Source: a virus
Length of the DNA: 64,000 bases
Reading direction: 5' to 3' (one strand)
Virus record (IMG/VR): IMGVR_UViG_3300034092_003233
Span: 1 to 64,000 of that record
The translations under genes and the position numbers were made by a program. The notes below the pieces were generated by a model. That model worked only from the letters and a program-made list of their open reading frames with translations, searched no databases and was not told where the DNA came from. How positions within the stretch are numbered: position 1 is the first letter of the stretch; each line of letters starts with the position of its first letter. Of the stretch, positions 50,239-59,370 are shown piece by piece.

Positions 50239-51007
50239 CTAATATAACCTTTTCAAATTTTGCTATATTGTGCTTATTGTTTTTAATAAACATTTCATAT
50301 GGATACTGCTGAATATCTGAAACTATTTTCTTAATTGGAAACGGACACATAAGAGTAGGATATCCGTCAATATCATTTTTTTCATACAACAATTCTATTA
50401 ATTTTCTATTGAAAAGAGGCTTATTATCTTCGTGTGTTTCTATTTTTTCATTTTTTAAATTATATGCAGCAATATTATAGATTCCACCGACCATCAATTT
50501 TGGTATAGAATAACCAATCTTAGTCATATGTCTCCAATGCATATCTGCATCCTCTTCACCAAATCCACAAAGTCGTTCATCAAAATAACCAATTTTATGC
50601 AAAACAGACTTGGTACACACAAAATGGGAAAACCCATGATTGATGGTAAAAAATTCTTGTTTAGTAGTGTTGATGTGATTTACAATTTCATTGTATATGT
50701 TAGGATTTGCCCATGCAACATCATCACATACGATAAAATTATATTCGGTTTTACTAAAAATAACCAAATTGTTCCAAAGTTTGCTTAGTCCTTTAAACTC
50801 TGGACAAAATATAGGATAAATGTTTTTATATTGTTTTGCCAAATCTAACATTTCAACTCTGTAACTATCTGGCATTTCTTCTTCATTATTACCATTTATA
50901 GCCAATAAAATATCAACAGTTTCTGGAACTGTTAATCGGATTCTTCGAATTAATTCTGATACTAATTCTTTTCTTTGTCTAAATGTAACTATTCCTATAC
51001 TGAACAT
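50231..51007 (-). CDS. Glycosyltransferase, family 2-like
   Basis: 258 residues. Start FSIGIVTFRQRKELVSELI, then LSKLWNNLVIFSKTEYNFIVC with a DD pair (CDDVAWANP) as metal motif, and GYFDERLCGFGEEDADMHWR as acceptor-side helix, typical of rhamnosyl- and galactosyl-type GT2 enzymes. No membrane helices, so cytoplasmic. Acceptor unknown. Confidence 0.8.
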   Translation of the reverse strand: MFSIGIVTFRQRKELVSELIRRIRLTVPETVDILLAINGNNEEEMPDSYRVEMLDLAKQYKNIYPIFCPEFKGLSKLWNNLVIFSKTEYNFIVCDDVAWANPNIYNEIVNHINTTKQEFFTINHGFSHFVCTKSVLHKIGYFDERLCGFGEEDADMHWRHMTKIGYSIPKLMVGGIYNIAAYNLKNEKIETHEDNKPLFNRKLIELLYEKNDIDGYPTLMCPFPIKKIVSDIQQYPYEMFIKNNKHNIAKFEKVILDE

Positions 51008-51017
51008 ATATCACTCC

Positions 51018-51710
51018 TCAAAGATATTTACTAAAATGATTATTTAAAATTTTAACTCTATTGTTATTAGACACACCAGTAAGATGTGCTAGAAAACATT
51101 TTTCATTCCAAGGAGCATAAAGATTTCGGCGATCAGTCCAACAAGTCGTATCCATGATTTGTGCTGGAACAGAATTTAGAAAATTATGTTCCAATATTTT
51201 TATTACACTATTTGGAGAAGAACCACGATGTATGGCATTCAATGCATCTTGTTCGGTTGGAAATCGTTTTGCAGAATTATAAAATACACTCAAAAATGCA
51301 TCTGTGTGCTGCGTCCGTTGTATGATAAAGTTTCCAGTACTAAATGACCACTTACCAATCCAATCATATGAAGCATAGAATGTATTATATTCATCCAATT
51401 GGAATGTTTCTATAGAATAAGTATCATCAGTTATAATAGAATCTGCATCGATCCACATAACTATATCATAATATTCCAACATTTCAAATGTACGAACTGC
51501 GCGCAAAAATCCAAGATCGACATCCTTGAACCCATATTTTTTATCGGTTCCAAAAGTTCGCAGAGTCATCAAATCGTAACCATGTTTCTTTGCGTAGCGT
51601 TGTTTAGATGGTAAAGTTAATTCAAAAACTTCACTCATAGTGTTATCTGTTTCTTCTGGATGCCGAATAATTTCCGATGAACCAGTTAATATCAATACTC
51701 GTTTATTCAT
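51018..51710 (-). CDS. GT34-like glycosyltransferase (galactosyl transferase GMA12/MNN10 type)
   Basis: 230 residues from ATG 51710 with AGGA seven nt upstream; the longer frame reaches back into the upstream gene. PSKQRYAKKHGYDLM, then MLEYYDIVMWIDADSIITD with the D-x-D, and FSTGNFIIQRTQ are typical of the GMA12/MNN10 fold. It would move a hexose from a nucleotide sugar. Acceptor unknown. Confidence 0.75.
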   Translation of the reverse strand: MNKRVLILTGSSEIIRHPEETDNTMSEVFELTLPSKQRYAKKHGYDLMTLRTFGTDKKYGFKDVDLGFLRAVRTFEMLEYYDIVMWIDADSIITDDTYSIETFQLDEYNTFYASYDWIGKWSFSTGNFIIQRTQHTDAFLSVFYNSAKRFPTEQDALNAIHRGSSPNSVIKILEHNFLNSVPAQIMDTTCWTDRRNLYAPWNEKCFLAHLTGVSNNNRVKILNNHFSKYL

Positions 51711-51711
51711 A

Positions 51712-53022
51712 TTATATTCCTGCAAAAAAGTTTGTAGTAATTTGTTCAATATAGTCTAACTGTTCATCAGTAATTACTGGACTAGTTCCCAAAAAGAAAG
51801 TATCAGTTGTAACTTTTCTTGCATTTGGAAAATTCTTGATTACATCATCCTGATTCATAATACCAGCATAAGCAGGTTGTAACATGACATTACCGGCAAA
51901 GTATGGTCTAGTTTGAATCTTATTATCTTCAAAGTAATTTACAATATCCTTACGCTTAAATGGCGCACCATCCTTGATGGTCAAAGCAAAGGCAAACCAA
52001 CTTGGATTTGCATGTTCTGTTGCTTTTGGAAGAACAAAGAACTCTTCATACTTAGCAAAGATATCACTTAGTCTCTTGTGATTATGATTTCTCTTTTGTG
52101 TGATTGTTGGTAACTTCTTTAATTGAGCAAGACCCATAGCAGCCTGTAATTCAATTGGCTTTAGATTAAATCCAATCTCATCATAGACATACTTGTGATC
52201 AAATACTTCATCAGGCAAAGAAGGAAGCCAATTAGAGAATCGTGTCTTACACATACCATTCTTTAACATATTGGCTTTCTTACCAACACAATAACAACCT
52301 CTTCCCCACTCACGGAAACTTCGAACTACGATCTCTTGCTGTTGTGTATTACAAGCAACGAATCCACCCTCACCCATAGTAATATGATGGGCTGGATAGA
52401 AAGAACAACTTGCAAAGTCACCAAAAGATCCTAGTGGTTTACCGTTATAAGTAGAATCTAATGCATCACAGCAATCCTCAAGGAATACTAAACCATACTG
52501 ATTGACAATATCCATGAGTCTATTCATGTTTGGTGGATTACCCAAGACATGAGCAAAAGTAATTATCTTGCAACCTTCTTTTGCTTTTTGCTCTACTTGA
52601 TCTAAATTAAGATTGAGAGTGTCGATATCAATATCAACAAACTCAGGAACAAATCCTACTTGGAAAATAGGATTGATTGTGGTGGGAAATCCAGCAATAG
52701 GAGTTATTACCTTTGTTCCCTTTTGGAAGTTTGTCAGTCTCTTGGATGTAAGAGCAGACATCATAAGCAGATTAGAACTGCTTCCGCTATTAGTCAGAAT
52801 ACCAAAATCCTTCCCAACATATTTTGGGAATTGATGTTCAAAACGAATACCGTTTTCTCCCAATACAAGCCATCCATTTAGCAAGGCTCGTATTGCTTCA
52901 ACATATTCTTCTGTACCAAAGTAAGGACCAGCATACTGAACAACATCTTGTCCAGCGATCCACTTCTTTGATTCGTTCTTTTTTGTTATGAATTCTTCTA
53001 CTGCTTTTAAAATTTCTTCCAT
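51712..53022 (-). CDS. rfbH: RfbH-like NDP-4-keto-6-deoxyhexose 3-dehydratase (E1)
   Basis: 436 residues from ATG 53022 (RfbH/E1 ~437). DegT/DnrJ aminotransferase fold, but the PLP-binding Lys position is His: SFYPAHHITMGEGG with His212-His213. This replacement is the hallmark of E1/ColD-type dehydratases, which use PMP. The Cys-rich loop WGRGCYCVGKK ... NGMCKTRF supplies iron-sulfur ligands as in E1. Together they point to C-3 deoxygenation giving 3,6-dideoxyhexoses; ColD lacks the cluster, so E1 is favoured. No E3 reductase gene is visible in the window. Confidence 0.88.
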   Translation of the reverse strand: MEEILKAVEEFITKKNESKKWIAGQDVVQYAGPYFGTEEYVEAIRALLNGWLVLGENGIRFEHQFPKYVGKDFGILTNSGSSSNLLMMSALTSKRLTNFQKGTKVITPIAGFPTTINPIFQVGFVPEFVDIDIDTLNLNLDQVEQKAKEGCKIITFAHVLGNPPNMNRLMDIVNQYGLVFLEDCCDALDSTYNGKPLGSFGDFASCSFYPAHHITMGEGGFVACNTQQQEIVVRSFREWGRGCYCVGKKANMLKNGMCKTRFSNWLPSLPDEVFDHKYVYDEIGFNLKPIELQAAMGLAQLKKLPTITQKRNHNHKRLSDIFAKYEEFFVLPKATEHANPSWFAFALTIKDGAPFKRKDIVNYFEDNKIQTRPYFAGNVMLQPAYAGIMNQDDVIKNFPNARKVTTDTFFLGTSPVITDEQLDYIEQITTNFFAGI

Positions 53023-53024
53023 AA

Positions 53025-53861
53025 TTAATGAATACCCATTCCCCAATCATTCAAGTTTGGAATGTTATATTTTTGAACATTTTCTTTTATAGATTTATAC
53101 TTAAAACTCTCTTCTACATTATGATTTTCATAAACATTATATGGAACTTTCAATGGAAAATCAAACAATTTAACATCCCAATTAAAATTATTTACAGAAT
53201 AATCGTATTCTTTTGCCTGTATAGTTTTAACTCCAAACTTAAGTTGAGCAACATAATCAGTGACTTTCCAATAGTATTGTTTAACTGCAACTGTTTTTTT
53301 GTCTAACCATTGTATGTGTGCAACAAATAACATTGGCTGGTTTATTTTAATGGCTTTTCCGGGATGTGGTAAATGTTCGGAATGTCGTTGTGCATCTTTG
53401 AATGCGGTTCTAGAAGAATAAGAACCAATTCTATCGGCTATATGATCTCTCCACTTTCCATCTACTCGTATCTTATTGTAATCTGTATACTGTATCCAAT
53501 CCATATAAATTAAAGTATCTTTATATGTTTCTAAAATTTGTTCTAATTGTTCTTTAGTCAGATTACCATCAAGATATTCATCTGTATCTAAGCAAATAAT
53601 TTTACCAGAGTGTTTAAATGCTTCATCATATAATAGTTGCCTATTATTAGATTCTATGGCACATTTATTTTCTATATGTGTATCTGTTCGTAAGACATTC
53701 AAAATATTGAATTTATCTTTATTTTCTAACAAATATTCATATGTGCCATCAGTTGAACTGTCATCCATGAAAATAAAAGCATCGGCATATTTTTTCCAAT
53801 GAGGAAGCATTTCCTTTAAGATAAACAATTCATTTTTCGTAAGTGTGATTTGTATTATCAT
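53025..53861 (-). CDS. Glycosyltransferase (GT2/GT92-like)
   Basis: 278 residues. NELFILKEMLPHWKKYADAF, FMDDSSTDGTYEYL and KIICLDTDEYLDG give the donor-binding and D-x-D-type motifs of the GT2_4/GT92 group, which acts on short branches. His/Trp-rich C-terminal half. It ends 2 nt before the RfbH start. Confidence 0.8.
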   Translation of the reverse strand: MIIQITLTKNELFILKEMLPHWKKYADAFIFMDDSSTDGTYEYLLENKDKFNILNVLRTDTHIENKCAIESNNRQLLYDEAFKHSGKIICLDTDEYLDGNLTKEQLEQILETYKDTLIYMDWIQYTDYNKIRVDGKWRDHIADRIGSYSSRTAFKDAQRHSEHLPHPGKAIKINQPMLFVAHIQWLDKKTVAVKQYYWKVTDYVAQLKFGVKTIQAKEYDYSVNNFNWDVKLFDFPLKVPYNVYENHNVEESFKYKSIKENVQKYNIPNLNDWGMGIH

Positions 53862-54562
53862 TTTTGTGTTATTATTGGAAATCCAGAAGACTTTCGATTC
53901 ATATACATCTGTTTGTCATAATTAGAACCTATTTGCATATTTCTTGCCATTAAACTATCTTGATTTTCAAACCACTTGTGAATAATTGGTCTTCTCTTTA
54001 TGTGCTTCAGAACTCCTAGTGATTCAAAAACTTCAGTCTGTTCGTTATCACACCATTCTGATTTGTAGTCTGGATGATACACATATCCAAATAAATTATA
54101 CAATGTCCTTCCAATAATAGGAAGAGTAATTAAAGTTTTATATCCTTCTGGACCTTTAGGATCAAGCCGAGGATCTGTGTCGTAATTTAAACTACCTTTT
54201 AAGTCGGGAAAAAAAGAAAACATATCATTGACAATGATATCATCCCAATTGGTTTCAACTGGTTCCATGTCATCTGCCGTAGAAATCAAAATATCCCAAG
54301 AACTATCGGGAATATCTCTATTTATGGCATGGATCTTTCCTTTACTTTCACCATAAAAATAAATAACAGTTACATTGTTTGTATTTTTAGATTCTAGGAA
54401 TTGACGAATATGTTCATTGTTCAATAGCACATCATCAGTATCCATGCTAATGATTACTGTTATTTTATGTTTACCAGAAGCCTTATTTAAATAAGAATTC
54501 AAATTTGACATAAATTTTTCAGGTCGTTGTCTTGTCGGGTATTTTAATAAAATGTGTTTCAT
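53858..54562 (-). CDS. Glycosyltransferase-like protein
   Basis: 234 residues from ATG 54562. KHILLKYPTRQRPEKF and ITVIISMDTDDVLLNN are GT-A like, and DILISTADDMEPVETNWDDI carries the acidic motif. The C-terminal half has an EWCDNEQTEVFE element seen in sugar transferases that scan the donor. ATGA overlap with the gene downstream. Confidence 0.7.
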   Translation of the reverse strand: MKHILLKYPTRQRPEKFMSNLNSYLNKASGKHKITVIISMDTDDVLLNNEHIRQFLESKNTNNVTVIYFYGESKGKIHAINRDIPDSSWDILISTADDMEPVETNWDDIIVNDMFSFFPDLKGSLNYDTDPRLDPKGPEGYKTLITLPIIGRTLYNLFGYVYHPDYKSEWCDNEQTEVFESLGVLKHIKRRPIIHKWFENQDSLMARNMQIGSNYDKQMYMNRKSSGFPIITQK

Positions 54563-54572
54563 AGTAAAAATC

Positions 54573-55241
54573 TCACAATACAAAAATCATATTTTCCCAT
54601 CTATTTTCTATTAATCTATAACCTAATTTTGTGAATTTATCAAATAATAGATGATGCATGTTATCATTCTCTACGCAGATTATTTTGCAGTTATAGTCTC
54701 TTGGATTAAACCAATCCTGAAGTGTCAATTTTGCAGAATATCCTTCTACATCTATATTGATAAAATCAAATGTAGGACCAAATTTATTAAGAAGTTCTTT
54801 CATTCCTATATGCCCAATATAAACCTTTCTTGGATTTACTGGATCACCTTCTGAGTTAAATTCTTTATTGTTTTCAATTCCTCTCTGTGTCCAACTCTGA
54901 ATAGTAGAAGAAACAGAACTCATAGGAGAATCATAAAATTCCAACATTCTTTGATCTGTTAATTCTTCTTCTAATACTACGGCTAGATTAACTAATTCTG
55001 CTCTCCTCGGTATCATCTTATACATATCACATAATTTGTAAAAACAATAAGAAGAAGGTTCTACAAATACTCCACTCCAATTATTAAATTGTAACATAAT
55101 TTGGCGAACATTACTAAATGTTTCTCCATCATACGCGCCAATATCTAACAATTTTCCAGAAGTCATATTATTATCTAAAATGTATTTTATAATTACATCT
55201 TGTTCATTATTTTGTGAATAATTTTTAATCATATAAGTCAT
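54573..55241 (-). CDS. FkbM-family methyltransferase
   Basis: 222 residues. SAM motif KLLDIGAYDGETFSN, acidic strand end VFVEPSS, then DFINIDVEGYSAKLTL, the FkbM hallmark 'D-ID-EG'. FkbM enzymes O-methylate sugars or polyketides; here a methylated sugar on the glycan is likely. A small GAAAT microrepeat lies just before its ATG, at the end of the upstream gene. Confidence 0.85.
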   Translation of the reverse strand: MTYMIKNYSQNNEQDVIIKYILDNNMTSGKLLDIGAYDGETFSNVRQIMLQFNNWSGVFVEPSSYCFYKLCDMYKMIPRRAELVNLAVVLEEELTDQRMLEFYDSPMSSVSSTIQSWTQRGIENNKEFNSEGDPVNPRKVYIGHIGMKELLNKFGPTFDFINIDVEGYSAKLTLQDWFNPRDYNCKIICVENDNMHHLLFDKFTKLGYRLIENRWENMIFVL

Positions 55242-55249
55242 CTTTCATT

Positions 55250-55963
55250 TCATTTCATTTCATGACTATCCACCAGATTACGATCTGGCAAATAACCATC
55301 AAATTCATAAATATCGTTTTTGGCATTTACATGTATCTGCTGTCCGACAAAATAAACACCACCATTATTAACTCCACGATGAGTTCCGGGTGGAAATGGT
55401 TTTTTAGAAAAAAATGGATCATGTTCAATATAAGTTAATTTATCATTTTTTATTTTATGAGTTAAATATGCAGACATAAAATTCTGGTCTTGTGTTTTTT
55501 CTAAAGATGGATTATATCGTTTAATTGCATTAAACATTTCACCTTTAAATTTATCACATTTAAGCCCAAACATTCCTGCTTGTATAAACCAAGCATGGTA
55601 TGGATGATCTCGCATTATATGAATATCTGCGTCAGATGCAATCCAATCATCTACTGCTAATTTTTCTCTAAAAGAAACTCTAGAGTCAGCATCTCTAAAA
55701 ATTGCTCGCTGCACATCTATAAAGTCAACAGCCAAAAATCTATTCATTGCTGATCTATTATCACCAATAGATTCTATCTGTTTCACATTAGTATTTTTTC
55801 TGCTTTTAAGTTCTTCTATTACTTCAGCGGGAACACAAGAATTACAGAAATAATAACATATCCATCCCGGATATACATCTAATGCCAAATCTGCATTATT
55901 TATTGCTCCTCTTGTATAGAGAGGATTGTTGCCCCATAAACTAAAAGAAATCACATTTTTCAT
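55250..55963 (-). CDS. Putative glycosyltransferase
   Basis: 237 residues. VISFSLWGNNPLYTRGAI is the start seen in a group of phage and bacterial sugar transferases; AIFRDADSRVSFRE carries a D-x-D, and IASDADIHIMRDHPYHA and GVNNGGVYFVGQ follow. No membrane segments. Family number uncertain. Cotranscribed with FkbM. Confidence 0.65.
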   Translation of the reverse strand: MKNVISFSLWGNNPLYTRGAINNADLALDVYPGWICYYFCNSCVPAEVIEELKSRKNTNVKQIESIGDNRSAMNRFLAVDFIDVQRAIFRDADSRVSFREKLAVDDWIASDADIHIMRDHPYHAWFIQAGMFGLKCDKFKGEMFNAIKRYNPSLEKTQDQNFMSAYLTHKIKNDKLTYIEHDPFFSKKPFPPGTHRGVNNGGVYFVGQQIHVNAKNDIYEFDGYLPDRNLVDSHEMK

Positions 55964-55965
55964 TT

Positions 55966-56568
55966 TTATTTTTTCATAAATTGTATCGATTCAGATGTTC
56001 TGTCATCATATCGATACAAGTGTAGTATTTTATTTATGTGTGTTTCTGATTTTACTTTAGGATACATCAACAGACACCAAGCAAAATCTTCACCATAAGA
56101 AGATGCTTCAAGTTTTGCTTGTTTTGCTATATCTGATTTCCAAAAACACATATGAAAAGGTGGTCGTTTTACATGAGTCATTCCCGGAACATATCTTTCG
56201 TTTGGATTGCTCATGTTAAAATTAACTATAAATTGATTGCCGTTTACTATGCAATGTTGATCAAAACTTATAACATCGGCTGGCTTTTCTTTTATATTAT
56301 TGATAATAGTTGACATGTAATCATCAGTAATATCATCGTCATCATCCATAAAAGCAATCCATTTGCCTCTAGCAGAGTCTAATAGTGATTGTCTTTTTTC
56401 ACCAATAGTCATACTTTTATTATCAATAAGACAAAGAATTTCAACCTCTGGATAGTTTTTTGTTTGCTCTAACATTTTATTGTATAGAGGTATTAGATAT
56501 TTTTCAATTCTAGATGGTATTGAAAGTATAAGTATACTAACCAAAACGCTGTCTTTATTAGTTGGCAT
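55966..56568 (-). CDS. Family 2 glycosyltransferase
   Basis: 200 residues, short. VSILILSIPSRIEKYLIPL, IGEKRQSLLDSARGKWIAFM and DDDDDITDDY as acidic metal motif. The C-terminal acceptor part has ASSYGEDFAWCLLMY. It overlaps the fucosyltransferase-like gene by 11 nt. Confidence 0.8.
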   Translation of the reverse strand: MPTNKDSVLVSILILSIPSRIEKYLIPLYNKMLEQTKNYPEVEILCLIDNKSMTIGEKRQSLLDSARGKWIAFMDDDDDITDDYMSTIINNIKEKPADVISFDQHCIVNGNQFIVNFNMSNPNERYVPGMTHVKRPPFHMCFWKSDIAKQAKLEASSYGEDFAWCLLMYPKVKSETHINKILHLYRYDDRTSESIQFMKK

Positions 56569-57415
56569 ATTTTATTTCTCCTGCTGCTTTAATAATTCTA
56601 TCTACAAAATTTACACAATATTGTTTTGCCTTTTCAAAATTGTAATTAACTTTTTCCAAATTTTCTTGGTAATAATTTTCACTGTATTGAGTTGTTAATA
56701 TCCGCTGTGGATTGATCCAGTAACTAGTATCAAAGAAGTCAGAAATATTTGGACATCCCCAATAAATTGGAATGGTCTTTGTTATTAGACAATCTATAAG
56801 TTTCTCAGAAAAATAATTTGGCTCACTAGAACTTTCAACCACTACCGAATACATTGAATTAAACAAATGGATTTTGTTGTCATTGGGCAATAATTGTTCA
56901 CCCGGAATTGGAAATCTAGTTGATGAATAGAAGTTCAATTTTGCTGGAATATTCTTACGATGATTCCATATTGTATGTCTAACGCTATAACCCAGTTTAC
57001 CAGATAGTGCGCCACAAATCATACTAACAGAATTTTCTTTTGGAAGATCACCAAGTTCTTCTGTAAAGGTTCCAAGAGAATCTGGATGGTGGTTGGATTT
57101 GTTCAACCAAGTAGTTCCATATGCAAGAAACACTGCATTAGGGCAGTTTTCTAGAATTTTTGGATTAGATGTTACTATTTTTGTATAGTGATGCTGATTT
57201 GCAATCACATGATCGGCTTGTTCAACCCATGCTGATGTGCTAGGCTCATTAACATTTACAAAAATCTTATGTTTTGCATCAGAATAAAAAACAACATCTC
57301 CACCGGGTCTAGAGTTTTTACCAAACCTAGTAAAGTGAATTTCACATGATTCTTTTAAGTCTGGTATTTGATTAGGAGCAAAAAGATAATCTGCATTAAT
57401 TATTAATGGCTTCAT
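56558..57415 (-). CDS. GT10 (alpha-1,3-fucosyltransferase)-like enzyme, tandem copy A
   Basis: 285 residues from ATG 57415. The family signature is VVVESSSEPNYFSEKLIDCL then TIPIYWGCPNISDFF, the donor-binding alpha3FucT motif. An N-terminal Rossmann-like half has VNVNEPSTSAWVEQADHVI. It would transfer fucose or another 6-deoxyhexose; given the deoxysugar genes nearby, the donor may not be GDP-fucose. Confidence 0.78.
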   Translation of the reverse strand: MKPLIINADYLFAPNQIPDLKESCEIHFTRFGKNSRPGGDVVFYSDAKHKIFVNVNEPSTSAWVEQADHVIANQHHYTKIVTSNPKILENCPNAVFLAYGTTWLNKSNHHPDSLGTFTEELGDLPKENSVSMICGALSGKLGYSVRHTIWNHRKNIPAKLNFYSSTRFPIPGEQLLPNDNKIHLFNSMYSVVVESSSEPNYFSEKLIDCLITKTIPIYWGCPNISDFFDTSYWINPQRILTTQYSENYYQENLEKVNYNFEKAKQYCVNFVDRIIKAAGEIKYAN

Positions 57416-58265
57416 TTGTTTTTCTCCATAAAGTATCATCAGCCATTTCTAGATTAATAACACGATTTAGATTATCATGAATTGCTTCTAGTTTAGAATG
57501 ATAAAGGTCTAGTGTCAAACTATTAATATCAAAATTTGAATCTAAAACAATAATACCATCCATGTTAAACAACGCACCAATAGCAGGATTACCAAGATAA
57601 ATTGGAATTGTACCTGTTGCAAAACAGTCTGTTAATTTTTCTGTATAGTAGCCATCATAAAAATCATTTTCAACAACTACATGAAACATATAATCCTTCA
57701 AACCAAACATTTTGCTTTTCCATGGCTGTGTTAAATCTGTATCAGGAAGCCGCGGCGAATCACATGCTCCACCAAACAAATCTAGTTTATCTTTGAATTG
57801 TTTTGCATAACCATGACGAATCATGTGTCCCTTTGTGTGCTTTTTGGGAGATGCAATCATACTCACCATTTTTGTTTTCTTGTAGATTCCGTATTCTGAT
57901 TCGGGAATCCAAGGAAGATTGCTGCCGGCTGGACAATATTCAAATACTCTAGAAATGGAAACAAGATTCTTGTCAGAAACAAAAATCTTCTTAAATCTTA
58001 GTTCTAATTTGTCATAGTTCCAAGCCAAAAATTGAGATAGATTATTTACAATAGATCTGGATTCGCACACCCAACCATATAGATTATCTAATCCCTCTGG
58101 AAGTTGATCATGCTGTAATATAGTATTATCAATTAACAACAAATGATCTATTTTGCCATAACTTGGCAACTTCCATTCAAAATTTTTAGGTTTTCGGTTT
58201 GAACAAGATGAAGTCTCCGGATCAAACGGAAACCCATATGCATATAAAAAGTTTTGTTGTTTCAT
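57396..58265 (-). CDS. GT10 (fucosyltransferase)-like enzyme, tandem copy B
   Basis: 289 residues. Signature FHVVVENDFYDGYYTEKLTD then TIPIYLGNPAIGALFN. The N-terminal half differs strongly from copy A. It overlaps copy A's start by 20 nt. Two such enzymes in a row suggest two successive deoxyhexose additions or acceptor diversification. Confidence 0.78.
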   Translation of the reverse strand: MKQQNFLYAYGFPFDPETSSCSNRKPKNFEWKLPSYGKIDHLLLIDNTILQHDQLPEGLDNLYGWVCESRSIVNNLSQFLAWNYDKLELRFKKIFVSDKNLVSISRVFEYCPAGSNLPWIPESEYGIYKKTKMVSMIASPKKHTKGHMIRHGYAKQFKDKLDLFGGACDSPRLPDTDLTQPWKSKMFGLKDYMFHVVVENDFYDGYYTEKLTDCFATGTIPIYLGNPAIGALFNMDGIIVLDSNFDINSLTLDLYHSKLEAIHDNLNRVINLEMADDTLWRKTNEAINN

Positions 58266-58267
58266 GA

Positions 58268-59008
58268 TTAATAATTAAGCACCCAAGATTTTTTAAAGAT
58301 ACCTGATATGTATTCGTAATCTTTGTGTTGATTCACACCATCGAATTTTCGAGGATACATTATCAAGTTTTTTGTTGTATTCAACACATCAATAAGATAG
58401 CACAAAGATGTCTCAACTGTATGAATTTCTTTTGCATTTTCTAAAAGCCAACAATAGTCAAATATGTGCCTTGACTTTGTGTCGTTTTTTATAACTCGTA
58501 AATTTGTGTTTACTTCAAAATTCGTTTCTTTCACTTGAAATAAGCCACGAAAAAATGTATTAACAAATACAAAAGGCTCATCCTCTTCCAAACCAAACTC
58601 TTTTCTTAAATCGGTTTCTCTTTGTGGGTTTCTAGTAAACTTAAGATATGATTGCCAATTTGTTCCAGAATTGCCAATCAATTGATATTTTGTTCTCATT
58701 GCATGTCGCCAATCCCAACCAAAATGTCCATGAGAGTTTCCAAAAGGCAAATACAAAATGGTGTCAGTTTCATCTTTATGAATTCGAACATCTGCTGTGT
58801 GTTTTTTATACAGATGCTTGAATGGAAATTCAGAGTTAACATCATAAAACTCTATATTATATTCTTTAATATATTCACTCAAGTAAAGATACTCAGGAAT
58901 AACAGGCCATATTATCTTGTAACCTTTGTCATGAAATAAACTAACTGCTTTTTGCAGATAAAGCATACTACCTATGCCGGTAGATTGATCAAGCAAAACA
59001 TATTTCAT
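58268..59008 (-). CDS. Putative glycosyltransferase (GT-B-like)
   Basis: 246 residues. Start KYVLLDQSTGIGSMLYLQKA looks like a GT-B Rossmann half (glycine-rich loop and helix); near the end KEIHTVETSLCYLIDVLNTT is the donor-side signature seen in GT9/GT11-type enzymes. No transmembrane helix. Family assignment uncertain. 4-nt overlap with the gene upstream. Confidence 0.55.
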   Translation of the reverse strand: MKYVLLDQSTGIGSMLYLQKAVSLFHDKGYKIIWPVIPEYLYLSEYIKEYNIEFYDVNSEFPFKHLYKKHTADVRIHKDETDTILYLPFGNSHGHFGWDWRHAMRTKYQLIGNSGTNWQSYLKFTRNPQRETDLRKEFGLEEDEPFVFVNTFFRGLFQVKETNFEVNTNLRVIKNDTKSRHIFDYCWLLENAKEIHTVETSLCYLIDVLNTTKNLIMYPRKFDGVNQHKDYEYISGIFKKSWVLNY

Positions 59009-59370
59009 AAATGTTCTTTTTCATCAATAATCAGAGACTGTGTTTCTTTGTTTATCTTTTGCTTATACGAAAACCGTAAGTCATTGAGTTTAAATATTTT
59101 TCTACAACATTCAATAAATTTCTCATCAAATTTATTTAACTTTTCAAACTCTCTTACTTGATTTTCAAGATTCCACAACTCGTTATTGACTGAAAGCAAA
59201 TCCGTTATAAATTCATTTAAAGTTGAAAACTTTTTAACATGTTTTTGTAAAAGTTCTAATTCTTCAGAAACATTTTTTCTCTTTTCATTGTCTTTGATGT
59301 TTTTCATCTTGACAAGAAGAATAGTATACCGATCTAGCAATTCACCATTGGAAATAGAAATGCAATTCAT
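59005..59370 (-). CDS. DUF6165-like coiled-coil protein
   Basis: 121 residues. SISNGELLDRYTILLVKMKN and the following EELELLQKHV ... FITDLLSVNNELWNLENQVR match a family (DUF6165, by recall) of helical proteins found with glycosyltransferases in capsule clusters. All-helical, Lys/Glu-rich. Function unknown; perhaps a scaffold for the transferases. Confidence 0.65.
   Translation of the reverse strand: MNCISISNGELLDRYTILLVKMKNIKDNEKRKNVSEELELLQKHVKKFSTLNEFITDLLSVNNELWNLENQVREFEKLNKFDEKFIECCRKIFKLNDLRFSYKQKINKETQSLIIDEKEHL

Noticed and set aside
51712-53022. PLP aminotransferase making an amino sugar
   Set aside because: The Lys that binds PLP is His in PAHHITMGEGG, and iron-sulfur Cys residues are present, so an RfbH-type dehydratase fits better.
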